A stretch of DNA of 64,000 nucleotides from Pyropia yezoensis (Eukaryota > Rhodophyta > Bangiophyceae > Bangiales > Bangiaceae), in contig CM020619.1 of the NCBI GenBank assembly GCA_009829735.1, forward strand, positions 21,285,366 through 21,349,365, given 5' to 3'. The notes under the pieces are model-generated. The model saw only the letters and a program-made list of their open reading frames with translations. It did no database searches and had not been told where the DNA came from. Numbering within the stretch: position 1 is the first letter of the stretch; every line of letters starts with the position of its first letter. Of this stretch, positions 10,487-21,769 are shown piece by piece. The translations under genes were made by a program, and so were the position numbers.

Positions 10487-11332
10487 TGTGAGGAACCAAC
10501 AACACGCGGGCAGCCCTCAACGTACTCGTGATGGTGTCAGCGACCAGTGCCAGCCAATAGGGTGACAGGGTGCGGGGAAGAGGATGGAGATGGTGACGGT
10601 GGTGGGTCTGGGGAAGAAGACGGCGCGACGTCACAGGTGCTCGAGCGGGGTTCAAAGCGTTAAGGTCGTCTTTGGTCTGTGTCTGTGGTTGCCCGTACGG
10701 TCTCCTCCGGTAGCGCCGACACCCTCGCACTATATAATCGCGTCGGGGCACCCGAGGTGCCCTGAAGCATGCGCTTCCCCGTTGCGCCGCCGGTAGGCAC
10801 AATACGGCCCAAAAACAAAGCATGGCTCTCAGAACAAAGCATGGGGGGGCGTGCGCACTAAAGGAGTGCAGCCCCAGTTTGCCCCAAAAGAAGTGGTCCG
10901 GCGTGCGGCGCCTAGTGCGCCGTCCCAGCCGGCCCCAGACGCCAGGCGGTCCGAAGGTCCGAGAAGCGTGTAAGCACGGTTCGATCGAGTCGATGGAGCC
11001 TGCCAGCCGGCTAGGCAGTCACATCGCTGCAATGCTGCAGCGAGGACATTCGAACGGACTCGCCAGCTGTGGCAGATGTGGCTCGTCATGGGTGCTGACG
11101 GTGGCGCCTTCTGATAGGCCATGATGGGTTGTCGATGGCTGCTGTCGTGCGGCAAGCAGACACCGTGAGACAGCGGCTGACTCATCATGAGTCTGGAAGA
11201 TACACCGGGTCATGCCCCACAATACAAGGAATTGATCGATTGCCAAGAGTTGGTTCGGCAGGATCTGTAAGGAGAGGTCCCATATATTATCCCTTAAGGA
11301 TGAGGCATGGAATCAGGGTGAGAATGCTTACA
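10487..11332 (-). repeat. 5' LTR of the Ty3/gypsy element
   Basis: 846 bp, TG...CA ends, matching 1892-2739. On the minus strand a TATA-like GATTATATAGTGC lies in the middle and would be the promoter. The matching site in the other LTR has one base changed. Its outer end falls exactly at the edge of the inverted repeat that starts at 11333. Confidence 0.8.
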
Positions 11333-12009
11333 CAGAGCCGCTGTGGAGAGCACCGGCCGAGTGTCGCTGTTAGTCGTTACCCGCATCATCCACGACGAGT
11401 GGGCAAGCACTACACCAGAATCCCTGGCGAGGTGCTGGATCGAGGACAAGTGCCTGCCGGCTCCGATGGAGGCCACCCTCAAGAGCATGTACGCGGACTA
11501 CCACGAGCGAGGCAGTGCCGACGTGAGCGACATGACGGCCGAGATCAGCCAAATCCTGCAGCGGGCGACACTCACCGACGGACTTTTCCCGGATACTGAT
11601 TTGGTGGGCCTCCAGTCCGACGTGTCGGCGTGGTTGGGGGCTGAGACAGAGGCAGAGATTGTGGCTGACATGGTTGACATGGCCATAGGAGGTGAGGAGA
11701 GCGAAGAGGAGGAGTACCGAGATTCTAGTCTTGTCTGCGCGAATCATACACAACGTAGCTGTCTGTACACACAACCAATGTCTCACGGGAGAACAAGCAG
11801 TGCGTCATAAAAGCCAACAGTGGAAAAAAGAATGAGACAAAACCACAGTCTCAAACCCCCACCTGTCCGCACAACGAACGCGCGGCACACCAAAAGAAAG
11901 ACACCTGCACACAGCCAAAGGTACTCCAAGCACACAAGAGTCGACGGCAGGGGGGGAGGGGGGGGATGAGAAGCTCACATGCGGGGTTGGGAAGGAGGGA
12001 GACAAGCTC
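11333..12009 (+). repeat. left arm of a 677-bp inverted repeat
   Basis: Reverse complement of 12518-13194 with no net length change. By eye I see mismatches only in the last ~20 bases at the inner end. The spacer is 508 bp. Such a structure could fold into a very long hairpin. Confidence 0.93.
11343..11810 (+). pseudogene. inverted partial copy of a Tigger/pogo transposase (C-terminal part)
   Basis: The 155-residue product is identical to the C-terminal 155 residues of the minus-strand transposase relic at 12717-14204. It covers the region after the DDE core, including the acidic tail (GGEESEEEEYRD). It has no start of its own, no catalytic residues and no N-terminal DNA-binding part. It lies wholly in the left arm of the inverted repeat, so it arose by inverted duplication. 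Confidence 0.85.
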
Positions 12010-12124
12010 CCTACCGCCCCCCCTCCGTACTGTCCCGACGAACGCTCGCGCCGCCCTTCCGTCGTACGTTGGCGAGACCAGCTCTACCCCCCTACGCCAC
12101 GGACACAAGGCTTGCTGACGTCGT

Positions 12125-12600
12125 CTCTTTTGTGCTCGGAGTACCTTTGGCGCGGCTTCCCCGCCGCCTTGAGGGCTTTTCCCTGCCCCCCCCCCCCCGG
12201 CATGTGAGCTTGTCACGCCCCCCCCCCACCCTGCCGTCGACTTTTGTGTGCTTGAAGTACCTGTGGCGCTGCTGCCCCGCCGTTGGGTGAGCTTGCCCCC
12301 CCCCCCCCCCCCCCCGACCATGCGAGCTGGTCCCCCCCCCCGCCCCTGCCGTCAACCATCCTATGCTTGAAATACCTCGGTCGCTGTTGCCCCGCCGCTG
12401 TGTGAATTCCCCCCCCCCCCCCCACCCCCCGCCAAGCGTGCTTGTCGCCGCCTCCCCCCTCTGCCGTCGACCTCTTTTGCTTGGAATATCTTTGGCGCTG
12501 CTGCCCCGCCTCCATGTGAGCTTGTCCACCCCCTTCCCAACCCCGCATGTGAGCTTCTCATCCCCCCCCTCCCCCCCTGCCGTCGACTCTTGTGTGCTTG
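12125..12600 (+). repeat. ~115-bp tandem repeat with C-runs
   Basis: Four to five diverged units, each containing a TGCTTGGAGTACCTTTGGCG-like core, a GCTGCCCCGCCG block, a GTGAGCTTG motif followed by a long C run, and CTGCCGTCGAC. The last units extend into the right arm of the inverted repeat, so the tandem array forms the loop of the hairpin. Confidence 0.8.
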
Positions 12601-13194
12601 GAGTACCTTTGGCTGTGTGCAGGTGTCTTGCTTTTGGTGTGCCGCGCGTTCGTTGTGCGGACAGGTGGGGGTTTGAGACTGTGGTTTTGTCTCATTCTTT
12701 TTTCCACTGTTGGCTTTTATGACGCACTGCTTGTTCTCCCGTGAGACATTGGTTGTGTGTACAGACAGCTACGTTGTGTATGATTCGCGCAGACAAGACT
12801 AGAATCTCGGTACTCCTCCTCTTCGCTCTCCTCACCTCCTATGGCCATGTCAACCATGTCAGCCACAATCTCTGCCTCTGTCTCAGCCCCCAACCACGCC
12901 GACACGTCGGACTGGAGGCCCACCAAATCAGTATCCGGGAAAAGTCCGTCGGTGAGTGTCGCCCGCTGCAGGATTTGGCTGATCTCGGCCGTCATGTCGC
13001 TCACGTCGGCACTGCCTCGCTCGTGGTAGTCCGCGTACATGCTCTTGAGGGTGGCCTCCATCGGAGCCGGCAGGCACTTGTCCTCGATCCAGCACCTCGC
13101 CAGGGATTCTGGTGTAGTGCTTGCCCACTCGTCGTGGATGATGCGGGTAACGACTAACAGCGACACTCGGCCGGTGCTCTCCACAGCGGCTCTG
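12518..13194 (-). repeat. right arm of the 677-bp inverted repeat
   Basis: Mirror partner of 11333-12009. At its outer end the transposase relic continues without a break, so this arm is the original copy and the left arm the duplicate. Confidence 0.93.
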
Positions 13195-14204
13195 GCACGC
13201 GACACAGCCCCTGCCTTGCTTGTGCCGTCCAAGAAAGCCACAGTGGAAAGCAAGTGCCGTCGCTTGTAGAGCCCTTTCAACACCTGGATCGCACCAGCGT
13301 CGAGGGGCTGGAACAGCGCTGTGCTGTTTGAGGGTAGTCAGATGAGCACCAGCTGCGGGTCGTCAATGTCGGCGTGGGATTCCAGGTTGTCGACGATCAG
13401 GGCGATCTTTTTGTCCGTAAAGGCCCGCACGTGCGGCAGGAAGACCTTCTCAACCCAGCGCTTGAAAACCGTTCCGTCCATCCAGCTGTTTTTTTTGCTA
13501 AAGTAGGGCAACGGCGACTCTCACCCGCCGGGTCGGAAGCACAACGGGCGCGCGGGACTTGCCTATGACCGCTACCGGCACCTTGCGGGTCCTCGTGGCG
13601 TTGCACGCAAGCACGAGCGTGACCCGTTCTTTGGCCTTCATGACCTTGGTGCCGCGCGCGGCCCGACGCTGCTCGGCGAGGATGTACCAGCGGTTGGGTA
13701 GGCAGCGGAAAAAAAGACCGGTGTCGTCCATATTGAAAAAATCGTCGGGTTGAACGTCCTGGAGCGCTTCCCGTATTTCTGCCATCCGACTTTCATCTTC
13801 CGCCACGTCGACCGACCCGCCCGCGCCGTGAAGAACGACACTCGCCACGTTGTGACGTCTTGCCCATCCTTGCACAAATCCCCGAGATGCCGTGAATCCT
13901 TGAACACCTACTCAGCTGCCAGCTGCCGCGCTTCTTCCTGCAACAGGGAGATAGTGAAAGGGATGCGCTGGCGCCTCTGCTGCAACAAATGGAGAAACCA
14001 TTCGTGCAGACGCTCGTCAACCGCCGGGAAGGCGGAGGAACGCCCGCTGCTCCGGTCCAGTCGCGCCCCCCGCGCCGCCAAAGTCTGGTACTGCACCTGA
14101 CCCGCCCAGATCTGCCTCAGGTATGCCATGGACAGAGACGGAGCGATGCAGTTCTTGATATCGTGAAACGTCCGCCCGCCCTCGCGGGCATTAATGATGC
14201 CCAA
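12717..14204 (-). pseudogene. Tigger/pogo-type (DDE_1) transposase relic
   Basis: N-terminal part (14204 to about 13910) has a CENP-B/Tc5-type helix-turn-helix region (RSSAFPAVDERLHEWF). The next part reads ASRGFVQGWARRHN, then the first catalytic Asp in FFNMDDTGLFFRCLP and KAKERVTLVLACNA...VIGKS. After a shift follow NSWMDGTVFKRWVEK, the second Asp in ALIVDNLESH, and FQPLDAGAIQVLK. These are hallmarks of Tc1/mariner-superfamily Tigger transposases, which cut and paste at TA sites. The gene is dead, with frameshifts near 13908 and 13505 and an in-frame TGA at 13338-13340 where the family has a Leu-Pro context. No terminal repeats were identified. Confidence 0.85.
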
Positions 14205-14768
14205 GTTGACTCCTAGGGTTACGGCACGACGAGGGGCCCGAGTAGCCGGCCGTTTGCGTTGTTGGCCCTGTCATCGGGCAGGCATCGCCGGGTTGGCTGA
14301 CGCTCCAGGATCCCCATGTACTCCGTCGATCGCCAGAGCAGCCGCCCTAGCAGCGTGGCGCACAGCCGCGGGGCTAGAGTAGGCGAGGGCGGGTGCCGAT
14401 TGGGCGAAAGCAGCCTCTGCAACTGACGAAACAGCCTCCATTGGAGTCGGTAGACGCCCACGAAGGGGAGATCCTGTGTTGCCCTCGTTGGGGAGTGGGG
14501 GGACCACGGCGGGACGACCACTGGGTGGATCCATGCTTGATCCACGGGTGGTGGGGAAAGGTACGGCCAGACTGGGGCGATGGTGACGGTGGGTGCACGA
14601 CGACATTGGGGGTGGGGGAAGGGTGGCGACGACGGTGGGACCGGGGGGGGGGTGGCGACGACGGTGGCCAGCCGAGCGTCCTTTTGTGGTGTGACCGGCA
14701 TACAGTGTTATCCACAGTTCAAATCGCCCGCTCGACCGGTCGACCGCGTTCAAATTGTTGCGATCGAT
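14205..14768. other. no gene recognised
   Basis: GC-rich DNA with a partial tandem duplication of a GGTGGCGACGACGGTGG motif near 14625-14670. Several overlapping ORFs on the minus strand are Pro-rich composition effects. Confidence 0.4.
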
Positions 14769-14810
14769 CTTGACTGGGTATTGTCACGCGCGTGTCAATA
14801 CCCAGTCAAG
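14769..14810. repeat. 42-bp near-perfect palindrome
   Basis: CTTGACTGGGTATTG on the left pairs with CAATACCCAGTCAAG on the right across a central TCACGCGCGTGT. Only one pair of 21 mismatches (T opposite T at 14784/14795). It lies just outside the candidate left end of the Plavaka-type element. Confidence 0.9.
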
Positions 14811-14840
14811 CAACTCTCAATCGTCGCAAGTTCCAGAAAA

Positions 14841-14880
14841 GGCTACCCAAGGGCTACGCAGGCTACGCACATACGCACCC
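14841..14880 (+). repeat. candidate left terminal repeat
   Basis: Contains three GGCTAC motifs in 25 bp and ends in TACGCACCC. It pairs with the region ending at 24842 in inverted orientation over about 22 bases with a 2-base gap. Confidence 0.5.
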
Positions 14881-15961
14881 CCCCAGGAAAGGTGTTTCAC
14901 GAGGGAGTCTGGAAGTCATCGCATTCTCGAGGACCCCCATTTTACGATATCCTCCTGCGATAGAATTTTCGGGCGGGCCTTACGCCGCCGGGGCTCTTCT
15001 GTCCGAATTACGGCCTCCCATTGGCTGGCTTGTCGCCAAAAGTCAACTGTCCCCGGTGGGCTCAGGGCCCTCGGCGGCCGCAAGGGCTCACGCTTGCTTA
15101 CAGCACCGCTGCGAGACTCCTCGGGCACCCACAGCCTGCGCGGGCCTGGTGCCGGGGGCCACCTATGCCTGCCTTCGTCTACTCGCGAACAGCCCGTCGC
15201 CACGTTGTGCGGTGGTGACTGGGCGAATCCACGGCTCCACGAACTTCGCCGAGCCCCCCCCACCGCCGCCGTCAGAGCTTGCCCTTCGCACAAGCAGCTG
15301 CCGACGCGCAAACGCGTCACCGCCAAAGCAGTCGCCGCTCGTGTGCCGCCCGCGGCTCCCCCTCCCTTGCGTGCTCTTGCTTGACGACAGTCGTAGCGAC
15401 GTCGGCGGTGGCTATGGGTCTTGGTGCGGCCGCTGCCAGTGCGTCCCCGCCCGCTCCCACCGCCACGGGCGCTTTCGCGGCGGGCACTGCCGCTGCGAGT
15501 TTGGAGGCGGTCGTGGCTGCTGCGGTGCGCGCTTCGAGGGCTGCTTCCGCGACGTGTGGTACGACACCCGCTCCCGCGGCTCCGAGCGGTCCCGTGCCGG
15601 CCGCTGTCACCATCGGTGTCGGATGTCCAAGTGGCGTTTTGCTGGCCCTCGCACCCGCTCTTTGACTGTGTTGGGCTGCAGCGGAGGTCCGCCGCACGGC
15701 GGACTGTCTCTGCCACGGCCGGCGCTCTCGTCCACCACAACCAAACCACATGGGCTCCGCGCCCCGACGGTGCGTGCCCCAAGTTCCGCAGCACTGTCGA
15801 CGTACCGCTGAGTTGACAACTGTTGACCAAGTAGGAGGGTCATCGGAACTGTTGTGGAGCAAGTAGCTTGGGTTGGCTCTCGACGTGCAGGCAGTATACG
15901 GGGATGAAGTGCTGACGGGGTTGGAATGAGTAAAAAGCGGAGCTGCACGGACCTGTACTCT
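14881..15961. other. no gene recognised (3' flank of the transposase)
   Basis: GC-rich stretch with Ala/Arg-rich ORFs on both strands but no motif. If the element model is right this is its left subterminal region and the transposase 3' UTR. Confidence 0.35.
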
Positions 15962-18900
15962 TTACTGCTTGGCAAGCTTCCATGGGTGCATAGCATTGAC
16001 AAAGAAGCGCATCGCCAAGCGCTCCGCTTGATCCCCATCCCTGCGCGGAGGCAGGGCGTGCGGCCCATGACGTGCGCGTAGGTCGGCGCAGTCAGGAACG
16101 ACGAACGACAGCCGGCGGACGCTCGAGACCGGGACGACACGTAAAGCAATACGTGTCGTCCCGGGCGCTACCCGCCACGCGAGTCGCGCGCATCCTCTCC
16201 GAGAGAACGGGCACCCCAGCACAGGTGCAACAGGCTCCATCTCACAAAGAACGGCGACGTCACCAGCTGGCGCGCAGATCAACGCGCGCACCTCCCCCAC
16301 AGATACCGTCGCCTGCTCCGGCTGCGCACGATACAGAACAGCGTCATGCCAGGGCCGTCGGTAGAACGACTCCGTGTTGCGCACAGTCTGGACGTTCAGA
16401 GTACCGCAATCCATTGTGCCTCGGAGCTTGACGCTCTGCGGGACTGGCACTTTGGCCGTGCCGTTCAGGCCTAGCAAACCGCCCAGACCGGCCAAGTCAG
16501 GAAGCGCCTCAAGCGCAGCCACGCTCATCTTGGTCAGGTGACGAGACGTGGCGACGCAAGTGGACGGCGCACGCGACCCAGCTGCAGTGCCCGCGCCCTC
16601 GTCCCCACTACAGCTGGCATCACCGCCGCTGTCAACAGATGCGCTGTCACTGCCACTTGCGGCAATCTCGGGACGCGCGCGAGCCCGAGCATCTTCGGCA
16701 TAGATCTTGGAGAGCACCTCCTGTGATCCTCGCGCAAAAACCACAAGCTGCTTCGTATACTTTGCTACTTGCTTGTTCGTGCGGAAGTAGAACGGCTTGT
16801 CGTGCTTATGGACGGACTCGTTGTACGCCGTGTTGCCGTTTTGCAAGTGCCCATGCCATTGAATGGCGTCCATGACGTGCCGCAACAGCTTGTGAATCTT
16901 GGTCGACTGCAGTTCACCGAGCACAGGATTAACGTACTGGAGTACAAAACGCGACGCCTGCTCAGCAATGGACAAGCCGGTAGACAGCGTCATTGGCGGG
17001 GGGACACTCGAGCACACTTGGCCGCTCATACGAGCATAGAGACACGCGTACTCCGCGAAGACCTCCACGATGGCGTGCTGGATTGGAGTGTCACCCCACA
17101 CAGCGCTATACCTTTCCCAGTCGAACTGGAATGACTTCGACAGCTTTGCCGCTTCTGCATCAGCGTCATACCCGACATCGTCCCCTTCGTCCTCCACGTT
17201 TTTGTCCAGAATCAGGTCAACCGGCGGACCGCCGCCACCAGGAACGGCGCGGTCGGGGTCGGCTTGTGCGCGGCGCCCGGTATCGACTCCAAAAAGCTTC
17301 GCCATGATGAAGGGTAGTATTGACACTCCGTCGCGCTGCTGCTTTCCGGTGAACATTGCCTGCTTGTCCACGATGATGTAACTGCAGTCAGATACAAAGC
17401 GTTGTCAGAACACGAAAGAAGGAAGAGTTAGGACATAAGACCGAGGGAACAGTCATGACCACGAGTGAACGACACGTACGCCAGATATGCACGCCAGACT
17501 ACGAAAAAGACATACCTTGGCGGTGCGCGACATGCACGACTGCGACGGTGCAGAATAGTTAGGCGTGCATGGCTCGCCATAAACGCTGCCCGAGCAGACC
17601 CCACGACAGCAACGCCGTTGTCGCAAAGGTGCGAAAACACGCGAACAAGACGCAGTACGAAAAGGCGGGTGACGCCGACGTCCAGGATCTGCGTAAGTGC
17701 CAACGGCCATCGAGAGGGTGGGGCGAAGGGTGGCAGCACGACTGCAGTGAACGGAAAGTCAGACACAGGCCATTCCGATACAGAGCAGCGCGCATGACAA
17801 TGCGAGACCACGTCCACACTGGACGCTCGAGTAAACGCACATGCAAAATGTCGAAGCCGACCATCTTGAACAGCAAATACGGAGGGGTTGACAATCCTGC
17901 CATGGATGCCAACGCCGGCATCACGCTGTTGGTACTGCCGACGGCCTCCAAGGCCAAACGGACGGAGCGTCGGCGCCGGTCCCGCCGCAGGCGAAACCCC
18001 TGGTGCTGCCGTTCAAGAGTGGAAATCACGTCACGTTCCATTGAGCTCAGTACGCCCTCGTGCACCAGGCCGGAAACTGTCGACATGCAGGAAGAGCATG
18101 GGAACGAGCAGCGCCCAGCCTTGAAACCCAGAACCGCGCGCTCTTCCGGCTGATCGCAGATATACATCAGCAGGCGTAAGAAGCACCGCCCTGTACGGTG
18201 TCCAAGTCTCAACCAGACACCAACGTGGCTGGCGACAATTGCAGAACGAAAGGCCACGTACAACACACGCTGCAGCATGCCGTATCGACGCAAGCGCGCG
18301 CGCTCCGCTGCCGCACTCTCCTTCTCTGTGCGTACGACTGGGATGTACGCAATCGTATGCCACATGGTCTCTCCAGTGACGTCGTTGACCAGACTCACCC
18401 GAACTGGATATAACTTGTGCGCTGCGCGGCCGGGGCACAAACGAGCAGGGCACGGCCACGTCGCTTGCACAACAACACACCTCGGGTCAGGTCGAGGACG
18501 CGGAATGACGCAAAACAAGCAGGGTACCCAAGCTACAGCATGGCACCAAGTTGAGACCGCTCAGGCACTCACTTGGACTTACCTCCCGACCAGGATATTC
18601 TGCTGCTGTCACTGTACGCGTACAGTCCCAACACACACGACGAGGGAACGTTGTTGCGGATGACCTCCTTCTCACATTCTCGGAACGCGTCGCCGTCCAT
18701 GGGTGACTGGCGCCTGTCCGTCGGTGGTGCAGGTCCGTTCTCCCCGCTCCAAAACCGCACTCCTGGCCTCCGAGCCAGCTCCATGACCAGGTCAAGAATG
18801 GGCCTGAAGTAAGCCTCGTATGAAACGCCCCCCTCGGTCAGGACGACCTTCCGCCATTCCGCACTGATGACAGCACTCTCGAGCTCGTCCTTGACCCCAC

Positions 18901-19774
18901 GAACAAAAGAGGTCGCAGACGGGAAGACATCTCACAGAGATTGCGAATCGTCTTCATCCATGAGATTGCCGGGCTTCGTTCCGCACCACACATCGAGGAA
19001 GTCGTAAAAGTGGCGCAGCTCTGCTTGGGTGAGGCCCGCCCCGCCGATCTGCAACACAAACCTCAGCAATGCCCTCAGCCGAGGAGTGTCGAATCGCCCC
19101 AACGTTGCCCCGCGTCGCTTGTTGACCAGCACTTCCGAGCGAACGGCGTCATTTAGCGACTCGAACACAGCACGCACCTTGGTCGCTAGGGAGGCATATT
19201 CATACTCGCATGAAGGTAAGGGCTGGCCATCGGGCCGCTCCGCGACGTTGGTCGTGCGTGTGAGCTGAAACAGAGCTTGAATAGCGTCGTTCACTGCCTT
19301 CTCATACGAGCCATTGTCGTCGACGTCTAATGAAGGAACCCCAATGCCTCCCGCGTCGTCGGGGTCTGCCGCATCGTCGGGGTGAGTGTCAGCACTGTCC
19401 GATGGCTCTTCCCCCCCCCTGCTAGCCTCACCAGAGGCGCCTTCGGCGGGTAGTCCGTCGTCCCGTCCGCTACCCGGCGTCGGCGGCGCACGCCTGCGAA
19501 GATGCTGGATTGGGGTGTCTGAGCCGTCTCCCTCATCATCCGCATCGGATGGAGTGGTCTCGTCAGTGCCGGGCCAGTCTTGTGCCCTGGATCTCTTGCT
19601 CCGTCGTCTGACACTCGTACCACCAACTCGTCCATGTATGGCGTACTGATGTGCTCGTTGCCTCGCCAGGCGCGCAGTAACAAAGCCGCACGCTCGGCAC
19701 TCCAGCATGCGCAAATGCGCAGAGTTGGAACTTGACATCTGTGCGCGAGAGCGAGCTCGAGATACCAAATGCAA
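15962..19774 (-). pseudogene. Plavaka-type transposase, four exons, one in-frame stop
   Basis: Exons on the minus strand are 19774-18583, 18463-17841, 17688-17516 and 17381-15962. The introns of 119, 152 and 134 bp are all GT-AG (donors GTAAGT, GTGCGT, GTATGT) and keep the frame, giving 1136 codons. Exon 1 starts with a C2H2 finger (CRACGFVTARL...HQYAIH) and an acidic linker, later FRECEKEV, SSCVLGLYAYSDSS. Exon 2 has KLYPVRVSLVNDVTGETMWH, TIAYIPVV, YICDQPEERAVLGFKAG and a CSSC. Exons 2 and 3 join as GFDILH and ILDVGVTRLFVL, and exon 4 continues VDKQAMFTGKQQRDGV. The finger, N-terminal layout and YIPV/DQPE/CxxC blocks match Plavaka (CACTA-clade) transposases of fungi and algae. A TGA at 18932-18934 interrupts exon 1 and is the only defect seen. 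The catalytic residues of this family were not assigned. Confidence 0.82.
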
Positions 19775-21769
19775 AGCCGGCGACCAAAGAAGTGAAAGCA
19801 GAGGACATCGGCAAGTCCGGGTGCGTCAGCATTGGATACGCCACGGTGGAGACCTCCTCACTGCAACACAAATAACACACCCGGGAGGCCAACCAAAAGA
19901 GTTCACGGTGGTCCAAACGCACCTCTTGTATAGACGCGCAGCAGCCGGGGCGACAGGCACGGACAGGCGCCGGATGCACAGGAAAGTAGGGGGGCCGTGA
20001 CGCCGGTGGACGTCGTAGGCCCTCCCGCGGAGAAGTGGTGCGCCGGCAACAGCGGCCGCCGGCAGCCGTTGCTGCCAGGGACAGCGGGATGCAGGGGGCC
20101 GCAGAAGGCTCTGCCGGCGACAGAGGGCGGCGTGCGACGGTGGTGCACGGGGCCGACCGCCGATGGGGTCGCGGGGAGGTTGAGCGGCGGCCGCGGCTGG
20201 GGGCAACCGCCGCAGGCCGAGCGCACAGCGCGTGCCTGCCGGAGACAGCCGCAGCTGCAACCTGGCACGGGTTCCGCTGGAGACAGCCGGCGGCTGCGCT
20301 GGCCCCGTGGCGCCAGCTTGGTGCGTACGCGCGCCCACGCCAACACTGGAAAATCTCGTCGCGTGCGCCTCGGCCCCGAAGTGCTCTGGTGCGAATGAGG
20401 TGTAGTGCTGTCTTGTCCACGTTCAATTCACTACTGTGCTTCCTGTAAAAAATGGATGTTGACGGTACGTGAAGGAGCCGATCCATTGGTCCAGACAGCG
20501 ATATTCATCACCTTCACGTACCGTCAACATCCATTTTTTACAGGAAGCACTATATACGTGGTGCCCGATGATAGCAAATTGGAATCAGTTACGCATTGAG
20601 ACCTATGTCAAGCATGACGACAGCTAATGCGAACGTTGTATTCAATCTCATTTGAGGTGCTTCACTTACACAGCGGCTCTCATTCCACAGTTCGACGTGC
20701 AATGACCGACTTCCGGCTGCGGACCGCGATTGGAAAATCGCGACGTCAGTGACAAATCGGTCGGCATCAGCCTTGTTGCGCGCTGCGCAGAAGGCCGTCA
20801 AGCGCCGTGCTGTCTTTGCGCCGTCCCTTCGATGGACTGGTTGCGGATAGGTGCCGTGTTCTCTCCGATCCGCACGTCCGGCGGCAGCGGCCGTGCTCAA
20901 GAACAAGTCGAGGCGGTTTCCGGCCGTTTTTCTTCTCGCGTCCACCGTGCTTGCCGGCGGCGGCCAGGGCGCCTACTGCCAAGGGAAGCCAAGCACTGCA
21001 CACGCGAGGTTCTTTGATGGAAGGTTCTGGGCACGTCGACTTGTTTTTTTCGACATGTGGCCGTGTGGAAGAGACTTTGATTTGCTCGCCTAGGGGGAGT
21101 GAGGACTTTTACCACCAGGCGGACGAGATATGAAGAACCTGTTATCATGTGTGAGTACTTGGCACAGAGGGAGCGGGGGGGAAGATCGCTCGCCGCCGTC
21201 CGCTCACTCGCCTTACTCCGCGCGCGTGCTCTTCCACACCGCGGCTTGACCACGCTCGCCACCGCGATCGTGCAGCGCACGGGCGACGACCGCGCGCGCG
21301 TGACTCTTGCTTGGGAGTCTCTGCGTGTGCGGCTCTTCTGTGCGGGCGTCTCTGTCGCCGGCGGCGCCGTGTTGCTGGTAAGTCTTGGGCATGCTTGGGT
21401 CCTACGTGCAGCGTCGCGTCAGTTCACGCGCTCTTGATGAGGTGGGCGACGAGCCCTGGTGACGACGCGCGCTCGTGCGGGTTGCTTCTGGACATCTGTT
21501 CTTTAGGAACGATGCTGACATGTGCCGACAGTCTCTTCTCTTCTTTTCTTCTTCGCTGTTCGACCGCTGCTCTCACAGCTTGCAATGGACCGTCAGCTTC
21601 AAGCCCGTCCTGCACGCGGCACGGCTGGGGGTTTTCCGCCGTTGCCGAACGGTCGAGCTGGCGGCAATAGCCTTCCATCGCTCAACACGTTTGGAGCGGC
21701 GCGCGCGACCGGCCTGCTCTTCTTGCTCCCGGGGGTATCCCCGCATTCTCTGTAGCAGGCTCTTCGGGG
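19775..21769. other. divergent intergenic region of the Plavaka-type element
   Basis: Lies between two divergent genes and should hold both promoters. It contains the 40-bp inverted repeat at 20436-20550. ORFs here are Arg/Ala-rich and not convincing; some of 20800-21440 (+) might be an upstream exon of the plus-strand gene. Confidence 0.4.
20436..20550. repeat. perfect 40-bp inverted repeat with 35-nt loop
   Basis: 20436-20475 is the exact reverse complement of 20511-20550. The arm starts GTGCTTCCTGTAAAAAATGG and ends ACGGTACGTGAAGG. It lies between the divergent transposase and second ORF, about 660 bp upstream of the transposase start. Confidence 0.96.

Larger units (their letters stand above)
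1892..11332 (-). mobile_element. degenerate Ty3/gypsy chromovirus with LTRs
   Basis: On the minus strand the order is 5' LTR (10487-11332), tRNA-type primer site, an extra ORF (9452-10249), gag (7188-8057), protease, RT-RNase H, integrase, chromodomain (ending 2750), polypurine tract and 3' LTR (1892-2739). The two LTRs are about 90% alike by eye, so the insertion is old. Pol has in-frame stops at 6439, 5083 and 4414 and a nested solo LTR at 3417-4337. The bases flanking the outer ends (ctccc on the left, cagag on the right) do not match. There is thus no target duplication, and the two ends may come from different insertions joined by recombination. Treating both LTRs as one element is an inference from orientation, the polypurine tract and the primer site. 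Confidence 0.8.

Noticed and set aside
15317..15862. Ala-rich ORF left of the transposase
   Set aside because: Overlapping open frames in four registers show it is a composition effect; no domain is visible.
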